Shown here: one piece after another, positions 42,907-51,346 of the stretch | How the letters are laid out: every line of letters begins with the position of its first letter | How positions within the stretch are numbered: the stretch's first letter is position 1 | NCBI GenBank assembly: GCA_016188675.1 | Contig: JACPHJ010000035.1 | Span: 1 to 51,346 of the forward strand | DNA length: 51,346 nt | Reading direction: 5' to 3' | Origin: Planctomycetota bacterium | GTDB taxonomy: Bacteria; Planctomycetota; Brocadiia; Brocadiales; Brocadiaceae | Notes under the pieces: model-generated | The model's database searches: none | Told to the model about the DNA's origin: nothing | Seen by the model: the letters and a program-made list of their open reading frames with translations, nothing else | Program-made: the position numbers and the translations under genes

Positions 42907-42981
42907 ATAATACGGTAAAATATTGTTAATATTGATATTTTTAAAAAAGTGATTTGTTACTTATGTTTGTATATTTCTATT

Positions 42982-43929
42982 TCACTTGCTTAAACTTGCG
43001 ATAAAATAACCGGCAACAACGGCTGTACCAATAACGCCGGCAACATTCGGCCCCATGGCATGCATAAGGAGATAATTATTCGGGTCTTCCCTCTGTCCTT
43101 CCAATTGCGCAACACGCGCCGCCATGGGCATGGCCGATACTCCCGCAGCGCCAATCAGGGGATTAATAGGATTATTCGGGCTCATGCGGTTCATCAATTT
43201 TCCCATAAGGACGCCCCCAAGCATAAGCATGGCAATCAGCGCCGAGGCCGCAGGAACAAGCAGCACGCAAAGAACGGTAACGAGCAGGGAAAAAAGAAGT
43301 TTCTCCAGCTTCGATACCTTTCGTAACGATTTCATCCGGATTCTCCTTTCCTGCGGAGTAGTCAATAACCTCATGATCGGCGGCTGAATGAGAGGAACCA
43401 GTGACATATAACTGTAAGCTGCGACGGCAACCGGTGCAAGGAGTTCCGGGGCAAGCCTGTTGCAGGTAAATATCGCCGTAGGACCATCAGCTCCGCCAAT
43501 TATTCCAATGGATGCCGCCTGATGGGCAGTAAAGCCGAGTAACCAGGCTATGAAAAAAGTTGCGAATACACCTAACTGAGCCGCCGCTCCCAGAAGCAGG
43601 GTGCGCGGGTTGGCAATCAGTGGGCCAAAATCCGTCAGCGCACCCACACCCAGGAAAATCAGAGGGGGAAATATTTCCCAGGTAATTCCTTTTGAAATGT
43701 AATAGTAAAGGCCGCCTGGTTCACTGTGCGTTGGAAGGTTGACGATGCCCTGCGTTGGTAAATTAGCTAAGAGCGCGCCAAAAGCGATTGGAACAAGAAG
43801 CAGCGGCTCAAAACCTTTATAAATTGCAAGGTAAAGCAGCGCAAGCGCCACAATCCACATGACCACCATCTTCCACGTCACCAGGTGAAATGCCGACAGA
43901 TGCAGAAAGTTGATAAAATCCTGAATCAT
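42982..43929 (-). CDS. mmdB: Na+-translocating methylmalonyl-CoA/oxaloacetate decarboxylase, beta subunit
   Basis: 315 residues from the ATG at 43929; the open frame extends into repeat DNA. It is very hydrophobic with about nine membrane segments. The diagnostic [10 protein letters not shown] motif (Asp essential for Na+ transport) and [10 protein letters not shown] are present, and the last helices are near [11 protein letters not shown]. This subunit decarboxylates carboxybiotin and pumps Na+ outward. It is separated from the other three subunit genes by 666 bases of repeats. Confidence 0.93.
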   Translation of the reverse strand: MIQDFINFLHLSAFHLVTWKMVVMWIVALALLYLAIYKGFEPLLLVPIAFGALLANLPTQGIVNLPTHSEPGGLYYYISKGITWEIFPPLIFLGVGALTDFGPLIANPRTLLLGAAAQLGVFATFFIAWLLGFTAHQAASIGIIGGADGPTAIFTCNRLAPELLAPVAVAAYSYMSLVPLIQPPIMRLLTTPQERRIRMKSLRKVSKLEKLLFSLLVTVLCVLLVPAASALIAMLMLGGVLMGKLMNRMSPNNPINPLIGAAGVSAMPMAARVAQLEGQREDPNNYLLMHAMGPNVAGVIGTAVVAGYFIASLSK

Positions 43930-44595
43930 ATCCAAGTATCTCGCAGTGCGGCTCAGCCGCAGCCAAAGAGTGAAAACAAAGACAGGTGACGAGTGACATG
44001 TGACGAGTGACATGTGACGGACAGTGATTTACGCATCACTCGTCATTCGCAACTCGCCACCATTTCTAAATACTTTCTAAAACTTGTTCTCGCGAAAATG
44101 AAGATTTATAAATGATAGTCAGGGTATCCAAAGATAAAGTCAACTTCCTACAGCCCAACAGGGCTGTAATAAGATAGCCCAGGGCAACGCCATGGGAAAA
44201 AGAAATAGAATAGAATTTAACCCTGAAGGGGTTATATAACAAGGCATATTAATCCCATACGTATCGTTCATCGTATGCATGTAATTGATCTTCAACACTT
44301 TGACGGATCAAAGATTGTCTATCTTTAGTGCTAAATATAATGTGAACGAGGATGTTTGTTAAAGATTGAGACATTGTCTTCCATCCATTGTTATTACGCT
44401 CTTTCAGAGCTTAAAGATATTATTATACTCTTACCCAGGGCGTTGCCCTGGGCTTTCCTATGTAAGCCCTTTGGGCTTTTACCTGAAACTGAAACATCTC
44501 CCCTTAGTTCAATGACATTGCCCATCAAGGTAGTGAAAAATTTCCGCTCCCCTTTGTGGGAGAGGATTAAGGTGAGGGGGATCTTCGCGTCAATA
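43930..44595. repeat. Gene-free block of dispersed repeats inside the decarboxylase operon
   Basis: 666 bases. 43981-44060 has tandem GTGACGAGTGACAT-like units and their near-complement, like 47205-47262. Around 44150-44245 are AGCCC-AACAGGGCT, CCCAGGGCAACGCC and AACCCTGAAGGGGTT stems. 44434-44475 has CCCAGGGCGTTGCCCTGGG and AGCCCTTTGGGCTT stems. 44547-44580 is a CTCCCC...GGGGAG-like element. No protein frame looks real. Transcription must cross it if mmdB is cotranscribed. Confidence 0.7.
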
Positions 44596-44979
44596 CTACA
44601 AAATGGTAAACAGCGCCTGACCTTCTTCCACCACGTCTCCTGCCCTTACAAGGATGGCTGAAATTTTACCGCTGCGAGGGGCATAAATATAGTTGTTCAT
44701 TTTCATTGCCTCAAGAACCATCAATTGATCTCCCTCCCTGACAGTTTGCCCAGCTTGCACGGGGATAGCCAACACTCTTCCTGCCAACGGACTGGCAACG
44801 TTTCCCGGTTCTTTTGATACGGCATGAACAAGGGATGGCGCTGCGGGCGCCGTCAGTTCATGAATGGAAGACGCAGTCGTATGTTTGGCTGTATGCGCAG
44901 GCCCGTGTTCATCCTCTTCGAGGACTTCAACGATTACTTCATATACCTTTCCTGCAACAGTTACTCTCAGTTTCTTCAT
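44596..44979 (-). CDS. mmdC: Biotin carboxyl-carrier subunit of the decarboxylase
   Basis: 127 residues. A short N-terminal beta motif (L-R-V-T-V-A-G-K-V-Y-E-V), a flexible Ala/Pro/His/Thr linker (about 22-60) and the biotinyl domain with E-A-M-K-M at 90-94 (Lys93 biotinylated) flanked by P-L-A-G-R-V and A-P-R-S-G-K-I. It carries CO2 from the alpha to the beta subunit. Six bases separate it from the upstream subunit gene. Confidence 0.93.
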   Translation of the reverse strand: MKKLRVTVAGKVYEVIVEVLEEDEHGPAHTAKHTTASSIHELTAPAAPSLVHAVSKEPGNVASPLAGRVLAIPVQAGQTVREGDQLMVLEAMKMNNYIYAPRSGKISAILVRAGDVVEEGQALFTIL

Positions 44980-44985
44980 GGTTAA

Positions 44986-45396
44986 TTAACGTATTTTGTG
45001 TGATGCAAAATGCTGACGCCTGCCTTCGATAGACCATGCCTGCAGGTAAAGATTTCCTGATGCTTGTCCGGCATCGATCGGCCGAATAGATACAATCCTG
45101 TGAGAGTTGCTTATCACAGAGTCCACTGCGGCAGCAATAACGGCTAAAATAACCTCAGGGTCATCTTCCCTGGTGGTATCTGGTGGTTTTCCCTGTGGAG
45201 TTACGCCGGCAATTGCCGCCGGTTTTCGACTCACAGAATTTTCAAAGAAATATCCCATTGAAATCAGAATGAGGGCAATTAAACCCAAAGCCGCAATCAC
45301 AAGAATGAAACCCACTGTTTGAAAACGGAGCGTTTCCAAAAGAGAAGATTGAGGCGACATACTGGCAAAGATTAAGATTTTATTGAAAGGTATCAT
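44986..45396 (-). CDS. mmdD: OadG-like small membrane subunit of the decarboxylase
   Basis: 136 residues; the start overlaps the mmdA stop (ATGA). One N-terminal membrane helix (about 26-50), a Pro-rich linker and a tail with D-D-P-E-V-I-L-A-V-I-A-A-A-V-D-S-V, the conserved helix of OadG/MmdD-type assembly subunits, then R-I-V-S-I-R-P. It tethers the carboxyltransferase and carrier to the membrane beta subunit. Confidence 0.85.
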   Translation of the reverse strand: MIPFNKILIFASMSPQSSLLETLRFQTVGFILVIAALGLIALILISMGYFFENSVSRKPAAIAGVTPQGKPPDTTREDDPEVILAVIAAAVDSVISNSHRIVSIRPIDAGQASGNLYLQAWSIEGRRQHFASHKIR

Positions 45397-46943
45397 AGAG
45401 GTATATTCCCGTGTTTTTTCGGCGGACGGCTCTCACGTTTGGAAAGCGTGGTGCGCAGGGCGAGCGCAACGGCAGACCGCGTGCGTGAGGGTTCAATCAC
45501 GTCTGTGATCAACGCATGGGCTGCAGCATGATACGGCGAGGCAAACCGTTCGTGGTACTCTGCAACGAGTTCGGCTTCCCGCGCCTTTGGGTCTTTGGCG
45601 GCTTCAATTTCACGCCGGTAGATAATTTTCACTGCCCCTTCGGCTCCCATTACGGCAATCTCCGCCGTTGGCCATGCAAAAACCATGTCCGCCCCCATGT
45701 CCCGGCTGCACATGGCCAGATAGGCGCCGCCGTATGCCTTCCTGAGAATCACGGTAATTTTTGGAACCGTGGCCGCTCCATATGCAAACAGCATCTTCGC
45801 CCCGTGACGGATTATTCCTCCCTGTTCCTGTGCTACTCCAGGCAGGAATCCGGGTACATCCACCAGAGTTAGCAGCGGAATATTAAAAACGTTACAGAAA
45901 CGAATAAACCGGCTTGCCTTGTCTGCGGCGTCAATATCAATTGTTCCGGCCTTGATCATAGGCTGGTTGGCGACGATTCCTGCTACAATCCCTTCTATCC
46001 GTGCAAAGCCGAGGACTATGTTTTTCGCCCAATCTTTTTGTACCTCCAGAAACTCTCCGTTGTCAATCAGCCGCTTGATGATTTCCAGCATATTTAAAGG
46101 TTCCTTGTTATCTGACGGGATGAGTTTGTTCATTTCCTCGTCCTGGCTGAGTGAAATTCCGGATGCAGGCCGGTGCGGCGGGTCCAGTAAGTTGTTTGGA
46201 GGCAAATAGGAAAGCAGTTGACGTACCAGTTCGATGGCATGGGTATCGTCTTCTGCGACAAAATGGATGTTGCCGCTGATTGCAGCATGTGTTGCAGCGC
46301 TTCCGATTTCTTCCATCGATGCTGCGTGTCCCGTAGCGGCTTTGATGACATCCGGCCCGCAGATAAACATATTGGCGTTATTTTTGGTCATGATAATAAA
46401 ATCCATCAGCGCCGGTGAGTATGCCGCCCCTCCCGCGCAGGGACCGGCAATGACGGCTATCTGCGGAACCACCCCGGAGAGCATCACGTTTCTGAAAAAT
46501 ACCTGTCCGTAACCTGACAAAGAATCCACGCCTTCCTGTATTCTTGCGCCTCCGGAGTCGTTGAAACTAACCAGGGGCATTCCTGTTTTTAGAGCATAAT
46601 TCATGAGATCGCACACCTTCTGGGCGTGAATTCGTCCCAGAGTTCCCCCTCCCACCATAAAATCCTGGCTGAAGGCGGCGACAGGTTTGCCGTCAATGTA
46701 GCCTATGCCCGTTACCACCCCGTCACCGGGCAAGACTTTCTTTTCCATGCCAAAGTCGTGGCAGTCGTGCTGGGCGAGCATCCCCATTTCCTGGAACGTG
46801 TTCTCGTCATAAAGATTTGTGAGACGTTCACGCGCCGTCATTAATCCTTTGGCATGCCGTTCCCTGGTTTTGTCATCCGCATTGGCAAGGATTGACTTCC
46901 GGCGTTCCTCTAATTCGTCAATGAGTTTCTGTGGAATAGTCAT
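45393..46943 (-). CDS. mmdA: Methylmalonyl-CoA decarboxylase alpha subunit (carboxyltransferase)
   Basis: 516 residues, the standard length for MmdA/propionyl-CoA carboxyltransferase. Oxyanion-hole segments S-F-N-D-S-G-G-A-R-I-Q-E-G and A-G-P-C-A-G-G-A-A-Y are present, and so is the C-terminal F-L-P-G-V-A-Q-E-Q-G-G-I-I-R-H-G and A-Y-G-G-A-Y. It moves the carboxyl group from methylmalonyl-CoA to biotin (or back). With the pump subunits following and no biotin carboxylase nearby, the decarboxylase role is more likely than an ATP-dependent carboxylase. Upstream are 303 bases of repeats. Confidence 0.92.
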   Translation of the reverse strand: MTIPQKLIDELEERRKSILANADDKTRERHAKGLMTARERLTNLYDENTFQEMGMLAQHDCHDFGMEKKVLPGDGVVTGIGYIDGKPVAAFSQDFMVGGGTLGRIHAQKVCDLMNYALKTGMPLVSFNDSGGARIQEGVDSLSGYGQVFFRNVMLSGVVPQIAVIAGPCAGGAAYSPALMDFIIMTKNNANMFICGPDVIKAATGHAASMEEIGSAATHAAISGNIHFVAEDDTHAIELVRQLLSYLPPNNLLDPPHRPASGISLSQDEEMNKLIPSDNKEPLNMLEIIKRLIDNGEFLEVQKDWAKNIVLGFARIEGIVAGIVANQPMIKAGTIDIDAADKASRFIRFCNVFNIPLLTLVDVPGFLPGVAQEQGGIIRHGAKMLFAYGAATVPKITVILRKAYGGAYLAMCSRDMGADMVFAWPTAEIAVMGAEGAVKIIYRREIEAAKDPKAREAELVAEYHERFASPYHAAAHALITDVIEPSRTRSAVALALRTTLSKRESRPPKKHGNIPL

Positions 46944-47246
46944 AAAAATGTCCCGTTATAGTATCGCCTTGTAAAAACCTCTTTTCCCTATTCCCCATTT
47001 TCACAAGGACAGGTTTGATGAGGACAAGTTATTCCCCCTTACCAAAGGGGGATACAGGGGGTTGTGTTTTTCTTTGATAATTTTACAACCCCCTTGCCCC
47101 CTTTTCTAAGGGGGATTTTACACTTCACGCTACCCGAATAACCGCATAAAATAAAAGAAATTTCCTATACAATCATGTTTTAGAAAGCTTTTTAAGTGAA
47201 GGGTGTCGTGTGACGAGAAAAAACGTTGCCCGCCACACGTCACTCG
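46944..47246. repeat. Gene-free region with an inverted pair of C-run/G-run elements
   Basis: 303 bases. TTCCCCCTTACC...CAGGGGGTTGT (47032-47065) is mirrored by ACAACCCCCTTG...TAAGGGGGATT (47085-47117), two inverted copies with 19 bases between. 47205-47246 is the start of a GTGACGAG/CGTCACTCGTCAC repeat block. No gene or clear promoter seen. Confidence 0.75.
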
Positions 47247-47666
47247 TCACTCGTCACCTGTCTTTGTTTTCATCGAACAGAATTCCGTGAGTACACCGTG
47301 TGTTGATTTCGGGTGGAGAAAAGCCACCAGCTTTCCTCCGGCTCCTTCAACGGGTGTTTCATTTACCAAGTGACAGCCAGCCTTACTGGCCTGCAGTAAT
47401 TGGGCATAGATATCGTCAGTCGCAAAGGCCACGTGGTGTAATCCCTCGCCGTGTTTTTCGAGAAACCTGGCGACGGGGCTGTCTGCCGATGTTGGCTCCA
47501 GAAGTTCAAGGCGAACGCCTCCTACCTGAAAAAATGCCGTCCGTACCTTTTGAGAAGCCACCTCCTCTCTGCCGCTGCATGGCAATCCGAGCGCCTGTTC
47601 GTAATAACGAACCGCTTCATCAAGTGACCGAACGACGATCCCCATATGGTCAATGTTTTTAATCAT
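47247..47666 (-). CDS. mce: Methylmalonyl-CoA epimerase
   Basis: 139 residues from the ATG at 47666; 47678 is an alternative. The long upstream open frame is repeat DNA. Glyoxalase/VOC fold with I-D-H-M-G-I-V-V, L-E-L-L-E-P, G-L-H-H-V-A-F and V-L-T-E-F, which supply the His, His and Glu metal ligands. It interconverts (R)- and (S)-methylmalonyl-CoA, linking the mutase to the decarboxylase. Its last residues (G-D-E) and TGA stop are encoded by a GTGACGAGTGACGAG-type repeat, so the C-terminus may have been altered by repeat insertion. Confidence 0.9.
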   Translation of the reverse strand: MIKNIDHMGIVVRSLDEAVRYYEQALGLPCSGREEVASQKVRTAFFQVGGVRLELLEPTSADSPVARFLEKHGEGLHHVAFATDDIYAQLLQASKAGCHLVNETPVEGAGGKLVAFLHPKSTHGVLTEFCSMKTKTGDE

Positions 47667-47678
47667 AGTGATAACCAT

Positions 47679-47830
47679 AATGACAAGCGTGGACGCTTGT
47701 CCTACCAATGAGGGGAATTTAAAAAATCCCTTCCTGGTAAAGAACCCACCCCTGACCCTTCCCAAGAGGGGGATTATAAAAGTCCCCTCTTGGGAGGGGA
47801 TTGAGGGGTGGGTAAAAAACTTGTCCTCGT
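47679..47830. repeat. Cluster of dispersed palindromes upstream of the epimerase gene
   Basis: GACAAGCGT/ACGCTTGTC around two bases (47682-47701), then CCCACCCCTGACCC...GAGGGGTGGG outer arms enclosing CCCAAGAGGGG...CCCCTCTTGGG inner arms (about 47747-47815). It lies between the epimerase and the mutase genes and makes a false open frame. Confidence 0.7.
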
Positions 47831-47891
47831 GTAAACGGGGAATCGTTGGATTTTGCCTTTTAAAACCCAACCTAATTTATTATTCCACGTT

Positions 47892-49547
47892 TCAGCGCCC
47901 CTTTTTCTCATCGTATACCCCGAATACACTGCGCAGGACGTCGCAAATCTCGCCCAAAGATGCATAATCACGAACGGCCTCTAGGATAGGTGGCATGACG
48001 TTGTCTTTTCCCCGTGCTGCCTCCTCAACACGCGTCAGGGCATTCTTTACTTTTTGGTTATTACGTCTGGCGCGTATTTCGGCAAGTTTCCTTACTTGAT
48101 TTTCTTCTACTGATTTATTAACACGAAAGACCGGCGGAGAAACTGTCTCCTGTGCCTGGAAACGATTGACTCCCACAATTACCCGTTCACCGGCGTCTAT
48201 CTGTCGTTGATATTCAAAAGCGGCCTCTTCGATCTGGTGCTGAACCAGTCCTGATTCGATGGCGGCAACCATTCCTCCCGTCTGATCAATTTTTTCAATC
48301 AGCGCGGAGGCTTCGCGTTCGATCCGGTCGGTTAAGCCCTCGATATAATGCGACCCTCCCAGTGGATCTACCGTATTGCATACGCCCGATTCGTAAGCAA
48401 TAATTTGCTGTGTACGGAGCGCCACGCGGGCAGCATCTTCCGTGGGAAGTGTAAAGGCTTCGTCGCGTGAGTTTGTATGCAGGGACTGCGTTCCTCCAAG
48501 CACGGCAGCGAGCGCCTGCAGTGTTACCCTGACAATATTATTGTCGGCTTGCTGCGCTGTCAGCGATGAACCTGACGTCTGTGTATGGAACCGGAGCATC
48601 TGGCTGGCGGGTTTTTGGGCATGGAAACGCTCCTTCATCAATTTGGCCCAAAGTCTTCGGGCTGCCCGGAACTTTGCGACCTCCTCAAAAAGATCTGAGG
48701 ATGCATTGAAGAAAAAAGTCAGGCGCGGGGCAAGGTTGTCAACGTCCAACCCTGCCTGAATGGCTGCTTGCACATAGGTGCATCCATTGGCCAGTGTAAA
48801 TGCAATCTCCTGAACCGCTGTTGAACCTGCCTCCCGTATGTGATAGCCGGAAATCGAAATCGTATTGAACTGGGGGACTTCTTTATTGCACCACTCAAAA
48901 ATGTCTGTAGTCAACCGCAAGCTGGGATGCGGGGGAAAAATGTATGTTCCCCGTGCAATATATTCTTTGAGAATGTCATTTTGGATCGTTCCCATTAACC
49001 GATCGCGGCTGACACCCTGTTTTTCTCCTGCTGCCACGTACATGGCGAGTAATACAGAAGCGGGCGCATTGATTGTCATGGACGTGGAGACTTTATCAAG
49101 GGGAATGCCAGTGAACAGGGATTCCATATCCTGCAACGTGTCAATGGCAACACCTACCCTGCCTACTTCACCCCGGCTCATGAAATGGTCGGAATCATAC
49201 CCGATCTGTGTGGGCAAATCAAAGGCAACGGAAAGACCGGTTGTTCCCTGCTCAAGCAGGTAGCGGTATCTTTTGTTTGACTCTTCAGCAGTGCAAAAGC
49301 CGGCATACTGCCTCATTGTCCAGAAACGCCCACGATACATCGTAGGCTGAACCCCGCGGGTGAATGGGTATTGTCCCGGAAAGCCTATTTCTGCAATATA
49401 TTTTTCATCGGGGGTTTCAGGCAGTGCAAGGCGTTCCACGGGAATGCCCGAACCGGTTTTAAACTCTTTTGCGCGTTCCGGAGTCCGTTCCAGGGCCTTC
49501 TTGAGAACCTTTTCTTTCCATTCGACAAGTGCAGGATGCTTGTTCAT
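47892..49547 (-). CDS. Methylmalonyl-CoA mutase, large (catalytic) subunit
   Basis: 551 residues: the TIM-barrel part only, with the cobalamin-binding domain encoded separately at 50782. [20 protein letters not shown] carries the substrate-binding Tyr. [10 protein letters not shown] has the Arg that contacts the succinyl/methylmalonyl carboxylate. Isobutyryl-CoA mutases have Phe and Gln at these places, so the substrate is methylmalonyl-CoA. It interconverts succinyl-CoA and (R)-methylmalonyl-CoA. Same strand as meaB and the small subunit, 326 bases downstream of them. Confidence 0.93.
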   Translation of the reverse strand: MNKHPALVEWKEKVLKKALERTPERAKEFKTGSGIPVERLALPETPDEKYIAEIGFPGQYPFTRGVQPTMYRGRFWTMRQYAGFCTAEESNKRYRYLLEQGTTGLSVAFDLPTQIGYDSDHFMSRGEVGRVGVAIDTLQDMESLFTGIPLDKVSTSMTINAPASVLLAMYVAAGEKQGVSRDRLMGTIQNDILKEYIARGTYIFPPHPSLRLTTDIFEWCNKEVPQFNTISISGYHIREAGSTAVQEIAFTLANGCTYVQAAIQAGLDVDNLAPRLTFFFNASSDLFEEVAKFRAARRLWAKLMKERFHAQKPASQMLRFHTQTSGSSLTAQQADNNIVRVTLQALAAVLGGTQSLHTNSRDEAFTLPTEDAARVALRTQQIIAYESGVCNTVDPLGGSHYIEGLTDRIEREASALIEKIDQTGGMVAAIESGLVQHQIEEAAFEYQRQIDAGERVIVGVNRFQAQETVSPPVFRVNKSVEENQVRKLAEIRARRNNQKVKNALTRVEEAARGKDNVMPPILEAVRDYASLGEICDVLRSVFGVYDEKKGR

Positions 49548-49873
49548 AAAAGCGCCTCGATGTTAAGGAATTTTAATCTTTTATTCATAAACACACCTCT
49601 ACCCCTCTCGAGAGGGGAATGACAACCCCCTTATATCCCCCTTTTCGCTCGACTTCACTCACGACGAGGTCTAAGGAGGTATTAAAATCCCCTCTTGGGA
49701 GGGAACCCACCCCTTAGTCCCCTCCCGGGAGGGGATGGGGGTGGGTAAAATTAAAATTTGATGTTCATGTGGGGGGAAGAAAAAGATTGCTCACCCTCCC
49801 TTATATCCCTCCCATCAATGGAGGGATTATATTATGCTATTTCAGGCTTTTAGCCCCAATCTAAATATTCAGT
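49548..49873. repeat. Gene-free block of dispersed repeats between meaB and the mutase gene
   Basis: 326 bases. CCCTCTCGAGAGGGG (49604-49619), CCCTCTTGGGAGGG (about 49692) and CCCTCCCGGGAGGGG (about 49720) palindromes alternate with CCCACCCC / GGGGGTGGG runs, then a ATATCCCTCCCATCAATGGAGGGAT stem near 49804-49830. No protein or RNA gene seen. Confidence 0.7.
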
Positions 49874-50785
49874 TTATGCAACACCGATCTCTTCAATCAG
49901 TTTCCTGGCAATCATGCGGGGGTCTCCTTTGATCTGTATTGACTGAGACTCGATGAGATTTTTCAGTTTTATCCGCATCATTTCGACTGCCCAATCCAAA
50001 ACTTCCAACTCTCTTGCCTTTTGACGGTTCCTGGCAAACTGACCGTTTTGCCTTTTTTTTTGATCCATATCACGGATGACTGCCGCCAGTTCCTCAATGC
50101 CGGTAGTTTCCGGGGCAATTGTCCGGCAAACCGGGCAGTTTCTTTCCTGCGTTACAGATTCTATCTCCATTGCCAGGGCATCCGCTCCGGGGCAATCGGC
50201 CTTGTTAACGACCAGAATATCTGCCATCTCAATTAAACCGGCCTTCATGGCTTGAATATCATCTCCTAATCCGGGAGCGAAAACCAGAACGGTGATATCC
50301 GCAAGACTAACCACATCAACTTCTGCCTGCCCAATACCCACCGTCTCGACAATGACAGGGTTGCATCCGGAACTGGCCATGATTCTGGCAGCCGCCCCTG
50401 CCGCTGCACACAAACCTCCCAGCCTGCCCCGCGTCGCCATAGAGCGTATCACAACGTCCTGGTCTATGGTATGTTTCATCATGCGGATACGGTCTCCCAG
50501 GAATGCCCCGCCGGTTGTCGGTGAGGAAGGGTCAATGGCCACGATCCCAATGCGAAGTCCTTGGCTGCGATAGTGTGAAATTAATTGGCCAACTAAAGTG
50601 GATTTTCCAACTCCGGGTGAACCGGTTATCCCTATAATTGACGCCGTCTGAACTCTTTCTTCGTCGAGCATCCGTAAAATCGCCTCCGTTCTTTGGTCAC
50701 CCTCTTCCACAATTGAAATGGCGCGTCCGATCATACGAGGGTCTTTATGGCGAATTCCACTTAAAATATCGTCAATCTCATTCAT
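49874..50785 (-). CDS. meaB: MeaB/ArgK G-protein chaperone of methylmalonyl-CoA mutase
   Basis: 303 residues. P-loop G-S-P-G-V-G-K-S-T (about 55-63), A-I-D-P-S-S-P-T-T-G-G-A-F-L-G-D-R-I-R-M, V-E-T-V-G-I-G-Q-A-E-V-D and the guanine-specificity N-K-A-D. It guards loading of adenosylcobalamin and rescues inactivated mutase, hydrolysing GTP. Its start overlaps the small-subunit stop by four bases, so the two are translated together. Confidence 0.94.
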   Translation of the reverse strand: MNEIDDILSGIRHKDPRMIGRAISIVEEGDQRTEAILRMLDEERVQTASIIGITGSPGVGKSTLVGQLISHYRSQGLRIGIVAIDPSSPTTGGAFLGDRIRMMKHTIDQDVVIRSMATRGRLGGLCAAAGAAARIMASSGCNPVIVETVGIGQAEVDVVSLADITVLVFAPGLGDDIQAMKAGLIEMADILVVNKADCPGADALAMEIESVTQERNCPVCRTIAPETTGIEELAAVIRDMDQKKRQNGQFARNRQKARELEVLDWAVEMMRIKLKNLIESQSIQIKGDPRMIARKLIEEIGVA

Positions 50786-51213
50786 GGCGTTATATGTTTA
50801 TTTTGCCGGTGATCGCTAGTGACTTTCCTGAACGCATTCAGGATTGTTTGAATTGGCGTACCGGGGGTAAACACCTCACGAACACCTTCTTCCTTTAAGT
50901 GTGGAATGTCCTCCTGCGGGATGATGCCTCCGACGATGATCGGTATGTCTCCGCCCTTTGCCTGACGAAGGGCATCCAACAATGCAGGAATAAGTTCATT
51001 GTGGGCGCCCGAAAGAAGAGACAGACCGATGGCATCAACGTCTTCCTGAATTGCCGCAGATGCGATTTCCTCAAGTGTCCGGCGTATCCCCGTATAAATC
51101 ACCTCGAAGCCGTCATTACAGAGACTGCGCGCAATAATCTTTGCGCCGCGGTCATGGCCGTCCAGTCCCAGTTTGCCAATGAGAACCCTGCCACGCTGCT
51201 GACGTACTTCCAT
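50782..51213 (-). CDS. Methylmalonyl-CoA mutase, small (cobalamin-binding) subunit
   Basis: 143 residues. The B12-binding motif is D-G-H-D-R-G (about 18-23; His replaces the lower axial ligand), followed by S-L-L-S-G-A-H and V-G-G-I-I-P. This matches the C-terminal domain of fused mutases, here a separate protein as in archaea and many anaerobes. First gene in view of the mutase-decarboxylase cluster. The last 133 bases of the window upstream hold only a GCCCC-TTT-GGGGC stem and related repeat text. Confidence 0.93.
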   Translation of the reverse strand: MEVRQQRGRVLIGKLGLDGHDRGAKIIARSLCNDGFEVIYTGIRRTLEEIASAAIQEDVDAIGLSLLSGAHNELIPALLDALRQAKGGDIPIIVGGIIPQEDIPHLKEEGVREVFTPGTPIQTILNAFRKVTSDHRQNKHITP

Positions 51214-51346
51214 ATGATTAACCTTTTATTTATCTTTCGCCCCTTTGGGGCTGTGTATTTTCGTTTATTCGTCATCCAGGGGCTTCACCCCATAAGAGCT
51301 AACTTAAAATGACGGACCAATTTAACCGTGTATTGAATAACGAATA

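Noticed and set aside
47667-47870. N-terminal extension of the epimerase frame
   Set aside because: It reads through the dispersed palindromes at 47679-47830; the epimerase family starts at M-I-K-N-I-D-H.

Overview
The window looks like part of the chromosome of a strictly respiratory, moderately AT-rich bacterium. An anammox planctomycete (order Brocadiales) is the best guess. The hints are small periplasmic c-type cytochromes and a cupredoxin-like protein, a complete MoxR/Bat locus, a Na+-pumping decarboxylase with a split methylmalonyl-CoA mutase, and many short dispersed GC-rich palindromes between and inside genes. There is no rRNA or other phylogenetic marker, so this assignment is inference.

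Layout. 1-3482 (minus): end of a monohaem cytochrome c, a cupredoxin/carboxypeptidase-regulatory protein and a secreted M1 peptidase. 3685-17486 is an accessory/defence island. It holds a PLD-SNF2 helicase, a relic of a DUF1016 nuclease, an Eco57I-like DNA methyltransferase, an unknown gene, an AbiE-type toxin-antitoxin pair whose toxin carries WYL and zinc-finger extensions, a dead ParE fragment, the ABC-F factor EttA, and a RelE/ParE toxin and likely antitoxin with two unknown genes between them. 17662-24958 (minus): a RecB/AddA-like helicase-nuclease, a triple carboxypeptidase-regulatory-domain protein, rtcA, a small cytochrome c and mobB.

25378-34860 (plus) is a long operon, moxR - DUF58 - BatD-like - unknown - batA - batB - batC - batD - batE - 40-residue membrane protein. 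It runs by ATGA overlap into a DEAD-box RNA helicase, followed by an FKBP/SlyD-like isomerase and sppA. 38580-40338 (minus) holds a DUF4258/MqsA-type toxin-antitoxin pair and two integron gene cassettes, each ORF ending in a recognisable attC site, with no integrase in view.

40485-51213 (minus) is a metabolic unit. It contains methylmalonyl-CoA mutase large and small subunits with the MeaB chaperone, methylmalonyl-CoA epimerase, the four subunits of a Na+-translocating methylmalonyl-CoA decarboxylase, biotin-protein ligase and a SLC13/DASS dicarboxylate transporter. Together these could take up succinate, isomerise succinyl-CoA to methylmalonyl-CoA, and couple its decarboxylation to Na+ export (or run the reverse way with propionate).

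The most striking features are the attC cassettes, the AbiEii-WYL-zinc finger toxin with a two-site operator, the helicase/methyltransferase pair with a nuclease scar between its genes, and at least four families of dispersed palindromes that have been absorbed in frame into coding sequences or supply stop codons.
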